A stretch of 26,505 nucleotides of DNA from CBDUQI01 sp965369325 (GCA_965369325.1 CBDUQI010000068.1:1-26505), one strand, 5' to 3'. Counted from the first letter of the stretch, positions 1 to 8,217 are shown. The notes: generated by a model not told the origin, from the sequence alone. Numbers and translations are program-made.

Positions 1-2
1 CC

Positions 3-2177
3 CCCAACGTCGCACCCCCGGCCCAAAGCAATCCAGCCCAGAACGATCAGCAGACCGTCGCCAACGCGACCAGCACCGTTCAGGATGCGTTGAGCGAGGG
101 CACCTTCAACCCGGTGACGCATAACGATCTGACGCGGGTCGACAACACGCTCAGCAACCTCACCCGGGAGCAGGCATCCGAGGTCCTAAGCAACCTGTCC
201 GATCAGGAGCTGTCCCGGCTGGGTGATGAGATGAATGCCTGGGGCGTCGGCCAGATGCGCGGGTTCTCCGCCGCCGAAAAGCAGGGTTTCATCAATACCC
301 TGGCCACCCAACTGGACGGCACGCAGCTGGCCCGGGTGGCCAAGCAGTTTGACGATGCGGACACCATGGCGCTGGGCGATGCCATTGCCAGCCGTGCCGA
401 TGCGCAGACCAAGGCCGATTTTGTCGGGCAGATGGCGGCGAGCGGGCAGGTGAGCGCGGGCGTCCGCGAGCAGTCCACCGGGCTCACCAGCAGCCTGGTG
501 GAGGCGGGCACCACAGGCACCGAAGCGACGGCCGATGTACTGGCAACACTCAATAACTCACCACTGGAATTCGCGCGCGCTGTTGGGTCTTTGGATGATG
601 CACAGTTAAGCGCCGTGGTTGACGCGGCCCTCAGCAAGACTGAGAACGGCGGCCTGTTCAGCAGCGACGCCGTCTACCACGCCGGTGAGCTTCGCGATCT
701 GCAGGCGACTGCAGATGGTGCGTGGCGCACACCTGGTCTGAACGCCACCGAGACGAACACCGTGCGTGAGGCCGCCGGGCGCATGCAAACCGAGATCAAT
801 ACCCAGATCGGGCAACTGCGCAGCGGCGATCAGGTGCAAACACCGCACAGCGCTGGCGTGCAGCCGGGCATAATCCCGTCGCTGGCCAATTCACCGCAGG
901 ATGTGGCGGCCGTGCAAGCGCAGTACCAAGCGCAGCAGACCCGTATCGCCGGGCTGCAAGCGCTGGGCACGCCGGAGGCATTGCAGCTGGCCGAGCAGTT
1001 GCGCCAGGACTATCACGCCACTGAGATGGCGGCGCTCTCTGCCGACAGCTATCACGCGACCAACCCCAGCGACACCACTGCGCCCGTCGGCTGGACCCGC
1101 GCCAGCGAACTCAACCCGCAGCAACTAGCGCGCTACGGCCTTTCGCAGGAACTGCTGGCGCCGGTGAACTCCGGCTTCCGCGCCGAGCTGTACTTGCCGA
1201 ATGCCGACAACCCCAACCCGGACGCAGTGGCGACGCTCGCGTTTAAGGGCACCACGCCCACCCAGGCCGAGGACTGGGCCAACAACTTCACCCAGGCCAC
1301 CGGTCGGCAGACCGATTACTACGATCGGGCGATGCAGCTCGCCACGCGTGTGGATCGCGCGACCGCCGGGCAAGTGGAGTTCACCGGGCATTCGCTGGGC
1401 GGCGGTATGGCCTCCGCGGCCTCGGCGGTCACCGGCAATGACGCCGTCACCTTTAACGCTGCAGGCCTGCACCCGAATACCGGCGCGCAGTTTATGCAGC
1501 GCGAAGGCCTCGGCACGCCGCTTAACGCGGATCAACTGGCAGACCGGGTGACCGTGTACCAGGTGGAAGGCGATATTCTGACCACCTTGCAGGAAACCGG
1601 TAACCAGATTGATCCGGTGCGGGCCGATCAGATCGGTGGGGTGGTGCGCTTCGCCGCCGGCGTGGCGAATAATCCCTGGGTGCAGGGCCAGACCGAACAG
1701 CAGGCCGGTACCCGGTTGGGCGACTTCGGCGGCCTGATGCAGGCGCAGGGCAGCGATCTGCTGAACATGCCGGAGGCGGCCGGCCAGCAGGTGGAACTGG
1801 CGGCGATTGAGGCGAACGGCCAGCCGCCGGCCGTGCAGGCCGCCGAGTTTGTTGGTCCGAACGGGATCGCGACGCATGCCGATGCAATCCTGGATCAGCT
1901 GGAGGCGAGCAACGCCCTGGCGGCACAAGAGGCGCAGCAGATACGCGACGACGGCGGCTTTGGCGCCGGCATTCGCGCTGGCGCCTACGAGACGTCCGCG
2001 CAGGTGAGCAATGCCAATACCGCCTACCAGCAATACAACGCAGATCCTGTGCTGCAAAACGCCAGCACGGCGCTGAACGAGTCGGTCAATCGGCACGTGA
2101 TCTACGAATCCAGCCTGAGCGCGCGGGTGGATACTCTGGAAGCACGTGCTGACGCTTTGTTGCAGCAGGCGCCGTAG
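3..2177 (+). CDS. lipase-fold (alpha/beta-hydrolase) protein, 5'-truncated by the window; possible secreted effector
   Basis: The reading frame is open from the first full codon at position 3, so the gene starts upstream. A TTG at 90 is not a convincing start. The first ~260 residues are helical and rich in Ala, Gln and Asp, with no signal peptide visible. A second part carries a lipase-type core: GHSLGGG, with the nucleophile Ser codon at 1392-1394. Likely partners are Asp in VEGDILT (1572-1574) and His in ATHADA (1875-1877). This order (Ser, Asp, His) is that of class 3-like lipases and related bacterial hydrolases. A helical tail of ~90 residues follows. The likely role is hydrolysis of phospholipid or another ester. 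The long non-catalytic N-terminus, and the ankyrin lipoprotein that follows at once, suggest an exported antibacterial lipase, but no VgrG, PAAR or other secretion gene is visible. The hydrolase fold is fairly sure; the effector role is inference. Confidence 0.72.
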   Translation, partial: PNVAPPAQSNPAQNDQQTVANATSTVQDALSEGTFNPVTHNDLTRVDNTLSNLTREQASEVLSNLSDQELSRLGDEMNAWGVGQMRGFSAAEKQGFINTLATQLDGTQLARVAKQFDDADTMALGDAIASRADAQTKADFVGQMAASGQVSAGVREQSTGLTSSLVEAGTTGTEATADVLATLNNSPLEFARAVGSLDDAQLSAVVDAALSKTENGGLFSSDAVYHAGELRDLQATADGAWRTPGLNATETNTVREAAGRMQTEINTQIGQLRSGDQVQTPHSAGVQPGIIPSLANSPQDVAAVQAQYQAQQTRIAGLQALGTPEALQLAEQLRQDYHATEMAALSADSYHATNPSDTTAPVGWTRASELNPQQLARYGLSQELLAPVNSGFRAELYLPNADNPNPDAVATLAFKGTTPTQAEDWANNFTQATGRQTDYYDRAMQLATRVDRATAGQVEFTGHSLGGGMASAASAVTGNDAVTFNAAGLHPNTGAQFMQREGLGTPLNADQLADRVTVYQVEGDILTTLQETGNQIDPVRADQIGGVVRFAAGVANNPWVQGQTEQQAGTRLGDFGGLMQAQGSDLLNMPEAAGQQVELAAIEANGQPPAVQAAEFVGPNGIATHADAILDQLEASNALAAQEAQQIRDDGGFGAGIRAGAYETSAQVSNANTAYQQYNADPVLQNASTALNESVNRHVIYESSLSARVDTLEARADALLQQAP

Positions 2178-2227
2178 GCTGGCGCTCGGTTGGTTCTGCC
2201 GCAGCACCGCTGGCATACTTGTTGTCC

Positions 2228-3079
2228 ATGAATCAAATGCGCCATAACGTTGGCTCGGCAGTGCTCGTGCTCCTGGCATTGGCACTGGCGGGTTGTCAGG
2301 GAGATCCACCATCAGCGAGCACACCTCAGGCAAGCGACCCGATCGGTTCGTCCGGGAGTGTCTCTACCATGCGTCTTAGCGATCACTTCAGCGGCGCAAA
2401 GCGCGATCTGGCCGATGCTGCGGCAAGTGGGCGAGTCGCCGAGGTGGCCCGGCTGGTGACGGAAAAGGGCGTTGACCCCAATGCGTTGTCCGCGCAGGGT
2501 ATGCCGTTGCTGCTGTGGGCCGTGCATGCGGGCAGCGTGGCCGGCTTTGAGGCGTTGCTGGCGAACGGTGCGGATGCTAACGGTCGCGCCAGCAGCGGCG
2601 AGCTGTTGATGCACTATGTGATCGAAAGCGGCGGCGCGCCGTACGTGCGCGCAGCCATCCGCCACCGGCTCGACCTGAATCTGCAGAACCGTGATCGCGA
2701 ACCGCTGACCCACATCGCGCGTCGTGCAGGCGATTGGGATTCGGTGAGCGCGTTGGTCGAGGCGGGCGCAGATGTTGATGCCCCCGGTGCAGGATTACCG
2801 GACAACACGTTGCTCAGCATCGCCACCGGCATGGGCGACTTCAAGCACGCGCTGTGGTTGCTGCAAAATGGCGCCGATCCCGGCATCAGGATTGCGGATG
2901 CGTTGGCTAAAGAAGTGATCGGGTCGCAACCGATACTGGAAGATATTTTCCACCGCCCGATGAGCGACGGCGAGCCATTCGCCGAGGCGCGGGACTACCA
3001 GCAACGCTGCCGGCAGTGGGTGCTGGAGAAGGGCTACGCCGAGCCTGCGATGCCCCGCCGTTTCGCCACCGTTCAATAG
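2228..3079 (+). CDS. ankyrin-repeat lipoprotein, candidate immunity protein
   Basis: I prefer the ATG at 2228 over the TTG codons at 2219 and 2222, because it places the basic residues of the signal peptide correctly (MNQMRHNVG, then a hydrophobic stretch). A lipobox LAGC follows with Cys23, and Gln at +2 predicts sorting to the outer membrane. No strong ribosome binding site is seen. Residues ~55-225 hold four or five ankyrin-like repeats, with hallmarks such as LLANGADANG, LVEAGADVDA and LLQNGADPG. The C-terminus has a conserved-looking helical tail. The gene follows the lipase-fold gene by 50 bases on the same strand, so the two are probably cotranscribed. Lipoproteins in the periplasm are known immunity proteins for type VI lipase effectors, and ankyrin repeats are binding modules. 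Neutralising the upstream hydrolase is therefore a reasonable inference. A general protein-binding lipoprotein is the alternative. Confidence 0.8.
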   Translation: MNQMRHNVGSAVLVLLALALAGCQGDPPSASTPQASDPIGSSGSVSTMRLSDHFSGAKRDLADAAASGRVAEVARLVTEKGVDPNALSAQGMPLLLWAVHAGSVAGFEALLANGADANGRASSGELLMHYVIESGGAPYVRAAIRHRLDLNLQNRDREPLTHIARRAGDWDSVSALVEAGADVDAPGAGLPDNTLLSIATGMGDFKHALWLLQNGADPGIRIADALAKEVIGSQPILEDIFHRPMSDGEPFAEARDYQQRCRQWVLEKGYAEPAMPRRFATVQ

Positions 3080-3306
3080 GTGCGTCCGTGCGCCGTTCCG
3101 GCAGCCGCTGTGCGCTTAAGTATCTGCTGGCGATCGGGTCGCCTTTGATTCTCACATGGCCGGCTCCACCTGTCTGCAAATCGGTACCGCGTCACATTCT
3201 CAACGTCCCGTGCGGGTGAACGCTGGTCGCCACCCCCACGCTTTACATATCATCCAGCCTGGTTTCGCCGCATCGCTAACGCCTGCTTTGGCGGGTTGCA
3301 CGTACC

Positions 3307-3310
3307 GGAG
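3307..3310 (+). promoter_or_regulatory. ribosome binding site that decides the start of the next gene
   Basis: GGAG lies 8 bases before the ATG at 3319. It is only 2 bases before the in-frame GTG at 3313, which is too close. The ATG is therefore the preferred start. Confidence 0.6.
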
Positions 3311-3318
3311 TTGTGAGG

Positions 3319-4068
3319 ATGACAACGCTTGATGTGACGTATCTGTTCAGACTGCCCGACGGCGAGCAGGCAAGGTTCGATCTCGCGCTGGATGGCGAGA
3401 CGTTCGAGCTGCGTAAAAGGCCCCTGGCTGATCCGCCTGCCTGGGCGCAGTTGCAGTTTCAGCAGTGCGGTAATTGTCCCTTGAACACCCAATCCCACCC
3501 CCTGTGCCCGGTGGCACACAGTTTGGTGGACGTCGTGCCCAGGTTTGAGCATCTGGTCTCCTACGATCGGCTCACCGTTGAGGTACGCACAGCGGATCGC
3601 ATCGTTATCGCCCAGACCGATGTGCAGCAGGCTCTAAGCTCGCTGATGGGGCTGCTCATGGCTAGCAGCGGCTGCCCGCACACCAGTTTTTTTCGGCCGA
3701 TGGCGCGCTTTCATTTACCGTTGGCAAACGAGCAAGAAACCACCTACCGTTCGGTCACGACCTATTTGCTGGCCCAGTTTCTATTGCGGGGCGACGCACG
3801 GGACACCGACGAGCGGATGAGTGGTTTGCACACCGTTTACGAGAACATGCAAGTGGTGAACGCTGCGATGGCCAGGCGCTTGCGGGCGGCGGGTCGCACG
3901 GACTCTACCCTGAACGCGGTTGTGCTGCTGGATCTATTCGCGATTATCGTGCCGGCCGCGCTGGAGGATTCGCTGGCAGAACTGCGCCTCTTGCTCGAGC
4001 CGTATCTGCGCCAGGTGACGGATGCGGGCGAAGGTTCCGGTTCGGATGGGACGCCCGTTACGGGTTAG
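3319..4068 (+). CDS. uncharacterised cytosolic protein with four cysteines (putative metal site)
   Basis: I do not recognise this 249-residue protein. It has no signal peptide or membrane segment. The N-terminal ~45 residues look like a small beta domain (alternating strand pattern, LDVTYLFRLPDGEQARFDL). A cysteine cluster CGNCPL...LCPVA (Cys50, Cys53, Cys63) follows, and a fourth cysteine lies in SGCPHT (Cys119, with His121). Four cysteines in CxxC...CP...GCP context suggest a zinc or iron-sulfur site. The C-terminal half is helical (residues ~140-240) and ends in a short Gly/Ser-rich tail. It stands alone on the plus strand, 239 bases after the ankyrin lipoprotein and 218 bases before the beta-helix gene, so it is probably a single-gene unit. 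An uncharacterised domain family is likely. Its function cannot be given. Confidence 0.8.
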   Translation: MTTLDVTYLFRLPDGEQARFDLALDGETFELRKRPLADPPAWAQLQFQQCGNCPLNTQSHPLCPVAHSLVDVVPRFEHLVSYDRLTVEVRTADRIVIAQTDVQQALSSLMGLLMASSGCPHTSFFRPMARFHLPLANEQETTYRSVTTYLLAQFLLRGDARDTDERMSGLHTVYENMQVVNAAMARRLRAAGRTDSTLNAVVLLDLFAIIVPAALEDSLAELRLLLEPYLRQVTDAGEGSGSDGTPVTG

Positions 4069-4157
4069 TCGTTTACGCCCCTGTTCCAAATTGCACGACT
4101 GTCGGAACATCAAATCTCTCCCGTGGGTGCGACAATATGCGACACATTCATCGATAA

Positions 4158-4186
4158 TTGACTTCGCGAAGCGCAATGCATAGGTT
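4158..4186 (+). promoter_or_regulatory. weak candidate sigma70-type promoter for the beta-helix gene
   Basis: TTGACT (4158-4163) and TAGGTT (4181-4186) are separated by 17 bases. The -35 match is good (5 of 6) and the -10 match is poor (3 of 6). An 8-base palindrome TTCGCGAA (4163-4170) sits in the spacer. This is a candidate only. Confidence 0.25.
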
Positions 4187-4223
4187 TTGCTCTGTGACGC
4201 TGGACGCAGTGGATCAATTCCTG

Positions 4224-4250
4224 ACGGCTAGCGCGCCGTCTTCTAGCCGT
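4224..4250 (+). repeat. perfect 8-base inverted repeat in the leader of the beta-helix gene
   Basis: ACGGCTAG (4224-4231) and CTAGCCGT (4243-4250) are exact inverted copies with an 11-base loop. No T-run follows, so it is not a clear terminator. A palindrome TGGCCGGCCA (4257-4266) follows. It could be a leader hairpin or an operator. Confidence 0.5.
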
Positions 4251-4286
4251 TCGGCGTGGCCGGCCATTCATACTTGAGGAGATACT

Positions 4287-6149
4287 ATGACTGCGCTTGA
4301 AACGCGAAATACACAAAATCGCCTGAGCTTCGGGTTTTGTATTACGGCGCTAACTTTTTCTGTTCAGCTGGCGGCGGCGCCGGGGACAGATATCTGCGCC
4401 ACCCCAGACTATCTGCCTGATTTGAGTTCTTGCAATGAAGTGATTTTTGTTACGGAGGTCGCAACTGGGTTGTCAATGTCGCGGGCTCAGTTCAACGATC
4501 CTTTCTACTGGACCGAGGATGAAGACATCCCAGATAAAATTGGGCCGGGTGATTGTGTGCGGCTGTTCAACATCGACGGGGAGCTAGAAATTCAAGAAAG
4601 TGGGCAGGCGGGCGCTCCGATCAGAATAACCGGCGCTGGGAGTGCCGTGATCACAAACCTCTATGATGATGATGAGGGTTTCGCTGAAGCCAGCTTTGTT
4701 CAAATTCCGGGTACGACGGAGTGGGAGGTCGACTCAGCACTATTCCTGCCGGCTGGTTGGAGAACTCAAGCACTATTCGAAGACGATGTGGCTCTGCAGA
4801 AAATGGGCGATTGTAACATCGGGCTTGCGCCTGGGCAGTTCTGCACGCAGGCAGGCCAAAATCCAACGTTATACTTCCGTTACCACGCTACTGACTCTGG
4901 CCCGCCAACGAGTCACACGCTCGAGTTGGTGAGCAAGCTTGCGAGCGCTAAACAGCGCGATATTCAATTTGATGAGACACAAGGCGCTATCGTGGCGAAA
5001 GATAAAAGCCATCTGATAATTGAAAATCTGACGGTAAAGAAAGCGTATCGTGGTATATGGTTTGATGGCGGAAGCGACAACACCGTGCGATGTGTCACCG
5101 CAACGTTGCTCCACAACGATGGCGTAACAGCATGGCGTACCACGGGTAACATCGTAGTCGAAGATAGCGTGATAACTTCATCCGGAAATGGGGTCTATTT
5201 CCGTGTCGACGGTGGTGAGGGCAATGTTGTTGCCAGAAACGAGATTTCGGACATGGACTTGAAGGGCTGGCAAAATACCGACGGGCACGCGATCGGTACT
5301 CAGGGCGTGCACCAGGATCCAGGCTCCAGCGCAAATGCGCTCTTGATTGAAGAAAACGACTTGTACGACAGCCGCCAACCGCTAGCAATCTGGGCCAACG
5401 GGGATCCCAATTTCAATGAAGGTGAGATACTCACAATTACCAACGGGGTGATCATCAGATACAATCGCATCCACGACAGCCGTCAAACGGGAGATGAGAT
5501 TAAGATCATCGATGGCGCAGGATTGACGTTAGTTTCAGCGTTAGATGAAACGATTATGGATGTGCAGGTTTACTACAATGAATTTTATCGTTTGGAGTCG
5601 GGAATTAAGGCAGACAATTCGTTTGTCGATTCGAACGGCAACTCCACCTTAAGGATCTACAACAATACGTTCTACGATATCGGGACTGACCGTTCTACTC
5701 GTGTCAACAACGCGATTCTTTACGGCACTAGCAATCCAAACAAAGGGTTGGATGGCATCATTGTAGTGAACAATATTTTCGACAACGGCATCGCGGGCTA
5801 TTTCCACGAGCGGTTTATTGACACAAACTATGCCGGTTCGAACAATGAGTTCCGGAACAACCTATTTAGCGAGAAGGGGCCGAACTTATTCAACTACCCA
5901 GGTTTGATGGGTGCCAAAGATTTCCACGAATGGGTCATGGTAGTTAGCGCGGGTGCCTCGAAGGCCGAGGACCCCCGCTTTTTCGATCCGGGTAATGCTG
6001 ATTTTACCCTCAAAGCGCCTCTTCCGTGGGCTGCGATAAATGCCGGCACGGATGAAATGCTCACGCGGGATATCAACGGCACCCTAATTCCATTGCAATT
6101 CGGTCCACTATCTGCGATCGATCTTGGCGCCAACGAGTGGCACCCCTAA
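4287..6149 (+). CDS. secreted right-handed parallel beta-helix protein
   Basis: The start ATG has an excellent ribosome binding site, GAGGAG at 4276-4281, five bases upstream. The 620-residue product begins with a long n-region and a hydrophobic segment (GFCITALTFSVQLAAA), consistent with a Sec signal cut near AAAPGTD. From about residue 230 to 530 it shows the pattern of a right-handed beta-helix: short strands with repeated Asn and Gly turns such as NLTVKKAYRGIWF, NIVVEDSVITSSGNGVYF, NVVARNEISDMDL and LRIYNNTFYDIG. The C-terminal part closes with FTLKAPLPWAAINAGTD and IDLGANEW, typical of large secreted beta-helix proteins. This fold is common in polysaccharide lyases, epimerases and adhesins. 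I see no residues that fix an activity. Hand-counted lines give about 42-53% G+C, against about 60-65% for the neighbours, which suggests acquisition from another source. A truncated gene lies directly downstream. Confidence 0.83.
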   Translation: MTALETRNTQNRLSFGFCITALTFSVQLAAAPGTDICATPDYLPDLSSCNEVIFVTEVATGLSMSRAQFNDPFYWTEDEDIPDKIGPGDCVRLFNIDGELEIQESGQAGAPIRITGAGSAVITNLYDDDEGFAEASFVQIPGTTEWEVDSALFLPAGWRTQALFEDDVALQKMGDCNIGLAPGQFCTQAGQNPTLYFRYHATDSGPPTSHTLELVSKLASAKQRDIQFDETQGAIVAKDKSHLIIENLTVKKAYRGIWFDGGSDNTVRCVTATLLHNDGVTAWRTTGNIVVEDSVITSSGNGVYFRVDGGEGNVVARNEISDMDLKGWQNTDGHAIGTQGVHQDPGSSANALLIEENDLYDSRQPLAIWANGDPNFNEGEILTITNGVIIRYNRIHDSRQTGDEIKIIDGAGLTLVSALDETIMDVQVYYNEFYRLESGIKADNSFVDSNGNSTLRIYNNTFYDIGTDRSTRVNNAILYGTSNPNKGLDGIIVVNNIFDNGIAGYFHERFIDTNYAGSNNEFRNNLFSEKGPNLFNYPGLMGAKDFHEWVMVVSAGASKAEDPRFFDPGNADFTLKAPLPWAAINAGTDEMLTRDINGTLIPLQFGPLSAIDLGANEWHP

Positions 6150-6467
6150 GGCGGTCATCGCTCGGTTCGTAAACTGGGAATATGTGCTCAAACGGGCTCC
6201 AGTTAGGGGTAACGCTCTAGCTGGAGCTTTCGCGCGGTCAGCGGTAGTGGCGATGCCGCCCAGTTGCCAAATCGAGACGGTAGCGTCATGCGTGCCGCCG
6301 CCCAACCAGGAAAAATAGGCGTCGTCGGGATAGTTGACCGGGTAGCTGCCCGATGTCCAGGTATTGAGTACGGTCAGCCGATAGGTGGTCGTGGACGCGA
6401 ATGATGCCTGCGACGTCATGCAACCCAGGCCTACACATAACGCGATCGAAAGAGCTTTGCTGGACAT
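6108..6467 (-). pseudogene. 3'-truncated spondin-domain protein gene
   Basis: Reading leftward from 6467, the frame opens with a signal peptide (MSSKALSIALCVGLGCMTSQASFA) and a canonical ribosome binding site, AAGGAG, 10 bases upstream. Residues ~27-70 match the start of a Spondin_N-type domain: TTYRLTVLNTWTSG, YPDDAYFSWLGGGTHDATVS and IWQLGG. After IATT the similarity stops near position 6245. The remaining ~47 codons (ADRAKAPARA and on) look like chance reading into sequence next to the beta-helix gene, and the last 42 bases overlap that gene's 3' end. Full bacterial spondin-domain proteins are usually over 200 residues. The other two frames past the break do not resume the domain, so this is a 3' deletion or replacement and not a simple frameshift. 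Start signals look intact, so a short exported fragment could still be made. Confidence 0.68.
6196..6227 (+). terminator. hairpin after the beta-helix gene, weak terminator candidate
   Basis: GCTCCAGTTAG (6196-6206) pairs with CTAGCTGGAGC (6217-6227) over 11 bases, with one G-T pair and a 10-base loop. Only CTTT follows, so termination would be weak. It lies 46 bases after the stop of the beta-helix gene and beside the point where spondin similarity ends. Confidence 0.4.
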
Positions 6468-6801
6468 CGGTTTCGCGCTCCTTCGTTGTGGAGCGTATCG
6501 CCCACTTTAGCAGACCGGCCCCGTGCAGAGGTCGAGCAGGACTGCTGCGCAGCGTGCAATCCTCCGCTGGGATTAGCCGGATGCTGATCTGAACGCAGAC
6601 GGTTCGGTGAACTTCTGGATCTGAATATTATGAAGGCCGAGTCTTTCAGGCGCCGGGCCCCAGCGCATCAGCGAGGGGGTGCAACAGCCCCTGAGCGTCT
6701 CCTGAGGCCCCGCCTCCGTAGATTTCTTAGTCTTTTCATCAAGCGCTCGCCCCTGCGGCCGATAGAAGTTCCGATACCTTTTATTCGGAGAACATCGCAC
6801 C
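6468..6801. other. intergenic region between divergent units
   Basis: These 334 bases separate the spondin remnant (minus strand) from the conserved 471-residue gene (plus strand) and should hold both promoters. I see no convincing -35/-10 pair. Short inverted repeats are present, for example AGGGG/CCCCT near 6673-6692 and GAGG/CCTC near 6704-6716. No convincing small gene is visible. CGGAG at 6786-6790 is the only ribosome binding site for the downstream GTG start. Confidence 0.4.
6478..6483 (-). promoter_or_regulatory. intact ribosome binding site of the spondin remnant
   Basis: On the minus strand AAGGAG lies 10 bases before the ATG at 6467. It shows the truncated gene was once, or still is, translated. 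Confidence 0.6.
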
Positions 6802-8217
6802 GTGGTGACTGACGCGCATACAAGCCTCGAGAAGGCGCTCGCCGTGAATCTGGATTCGGCACGATACGGCAGCTTTGCCGAAATTGGCGCCGGCCAGGAA
6901 GTGGTTCGCTGGTTCTTCCAGGCAGGAGGCGCGGCGGGGACCATCGCCAAAAGCATCTCCGCCTACGACATGAAAGTGAGCGATGCCATCTACGGCAGCT
7001 GCTCACGCTACGTCTGTCGCGAACGCCTGGAGGCGATGCTCGATCTCGAGCAGGCTCTTAATAGACAGCGCCTGTCCGCCACCCGTGGCGCCGACACGGG
7101 CTTCTTTTGTTTCGCCGATACCGTCTCCGCCCGCAATTTTCATGGCACCAACGAGTGCCATGGCTGGCTGGGCATTCGTTTTCAAATGCACCCTGGCGCG
7201 GATGACAGCACCATCGTGATTCACGTGCGTATGCTGGACGTGGAGAATGCGCAGCAGCAGGATGCACTTGGCATCCTGGGCGTCAACCTGGTGTACGGCG
7301 CGTTCTACCATGCTCAGCAGCCGGAGCGGTTGGTGGAAAGCCTGCTGGACAATCTGAGTACCGATCGCATCGAAGTGGACATGATCGAGTTCGGTGGCGC
7401 GGGCTTTGAGGGCATCGACAACCGCATTATGTCGCTTAAGCTCGTCCAGTTGGGTTTGAGCGGGGCGGCGATGTTCGCCGCAGACGGGCGGGTATTGCAA
7501 CCCTCAGAAGTGTTGCGCAAACGCGCGCTGGTGGTGGAGCGAGGCCGCTTTCGGCCGGTCACCCATGTCAACCTGGACCTGATGGATTCGGCCCTACGCA
7601 CGTTCCAAGGCAGCGGGCGAGCGGAGGTCGATGGTGCGTTGCCGATTATGGAAATCACCATGCACAGCCTGCAGCAGGACGGCGCCGTGTGCCTGGAGGA
7701 CTTCATCAGCCGCGCGGAAGTGCTGGCAAGCACCGGGCACGTGGTAATGATTTCTGATTTCTTTGAGTACCATCGTCTGGCCGCGTATCTGTGTCGCTAC
7801 ACCAACAAGCCCATCGGGTTGGCAATGGGGGTGGGTGCGCTCGGTCAGCTGTTCAAGGAAAAATACTACGCAGACCTTGCGGGTGGCACTCTGGAGGGCT
7901 TCGGCCGCCTGTTTAAAGAGCAACTGATGTTGTTGATCTACCCGAACAAGACGGCCGACACCGGCGCGCTGCAAACCCTGAGCGAGGCGGACATCGATCC
8001 TGCTCTCACCCATCTTTTCGCACATTTGGTCAATCGTGGATCGATCGTTGCTATCGACGATATCTGCGAGGAATATCTGAACATCCACTCGCCGGATGTA
8101 CTCAAGCGTATCGCCACCGGCGATGCGCATTGGGAGTCGATGGTGCCCGAGGTGGTGGCTACCGCGATCAAAGAGCGAGGGTTGTTCGGGTTTCGCGCAC
8201 AGGCCAAGATTGCCTGA
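6802..8217 (+). CDS. conserved cytosolic protein of unknown function (widespread family)
   Basis: A GTG start at 6802 is supported by CGGAG 11 bases upstream; GTG at 6805 is equally in frame. The 471-residue product has no signal or membrane segment. I recognise the overall pattern from a large bacterial family with strong blocks: YGSFAEIGAGQEV, FFQAGGAAGTIAKSISAYDM, ALGILGVNLVYGAFY, VDMIEFGG and HVVMISDFFEYHRLA. Members in databases often carry transferred names, including adenylyltransferase and receptor names, that the sequence does not support. I see no P-loop, HxGH or other catalytic signature. The glycine-rich AEIGAGQEVVRWFF block near residue 27 may bind a nucleotide or cofactor. It is alone on this strand, with 262 bases before the next gene. 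Family membership is fairly sure; its function is not known to me. Confidence 0.8.
   Translation: MVTDAHTSLEKALAVNLDSARYGSFAEIGAGQEVVRWFFQAGGAAGTIAKSISAYDMKVSDAIYGSCSRYVCRERLEAMLDLEQALNRQRLSATRGADTGFFCFADTVSARNFHGTNECHGWLGIRFQMHPGADDSTIVIHVRMLDVENAQQQDALGILGVNLVYGAFYHAQQPERLVESLLDNLSTDRIEVDMIEFGGAGFEGIDNRIMSLKLVQLGLSGAAMFAADGRVLQPSEVLRKRALVVERGRFRPVTHVNLDLMDSALRTFQGSGRAEVDGALPIMEITMHSLQQDGAVCLEDFISRAEVLASTGHVVMISDFFEYHRLAAYLCRYTNKPIGLAMGVGALGQLFKEKYYADLAGGTLEGFGRLFKEQLMLLIYPNKTADTGALQTLSEADIDPALTHLFAHLVNRGSIVAIDDICEEYLNIHSPDVLKRIATGDAHWESMVPEVVATAIKERGLFGFRAQAKIA

Noticed and set aside
90..92. TTG as start of the lipase-fold gene
   Set aside because: The frame is open back to position 3 with protein-like composition (Gln, Ala, Asn), and no ribosome binding site precedes the TTG. 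The true start is outside the window.
1125..2333. A 402-codon open frame on the minus strand opposite the lipase-fold gene
   Set aside because: It runs antisense to a gene with clear hydrolase motifs, shows no recognisable domain, and is rich in Arg, His and Gly as expected of a high-GC shadow frame.
6196..6227. Integron attC site at the end of the beta-helix gene
   Set aside because: GTTAGGG is near the GTTRRRY core, but its last base does not fit, and no matching RYYYAAC partner at proper spacing or second site is visible.
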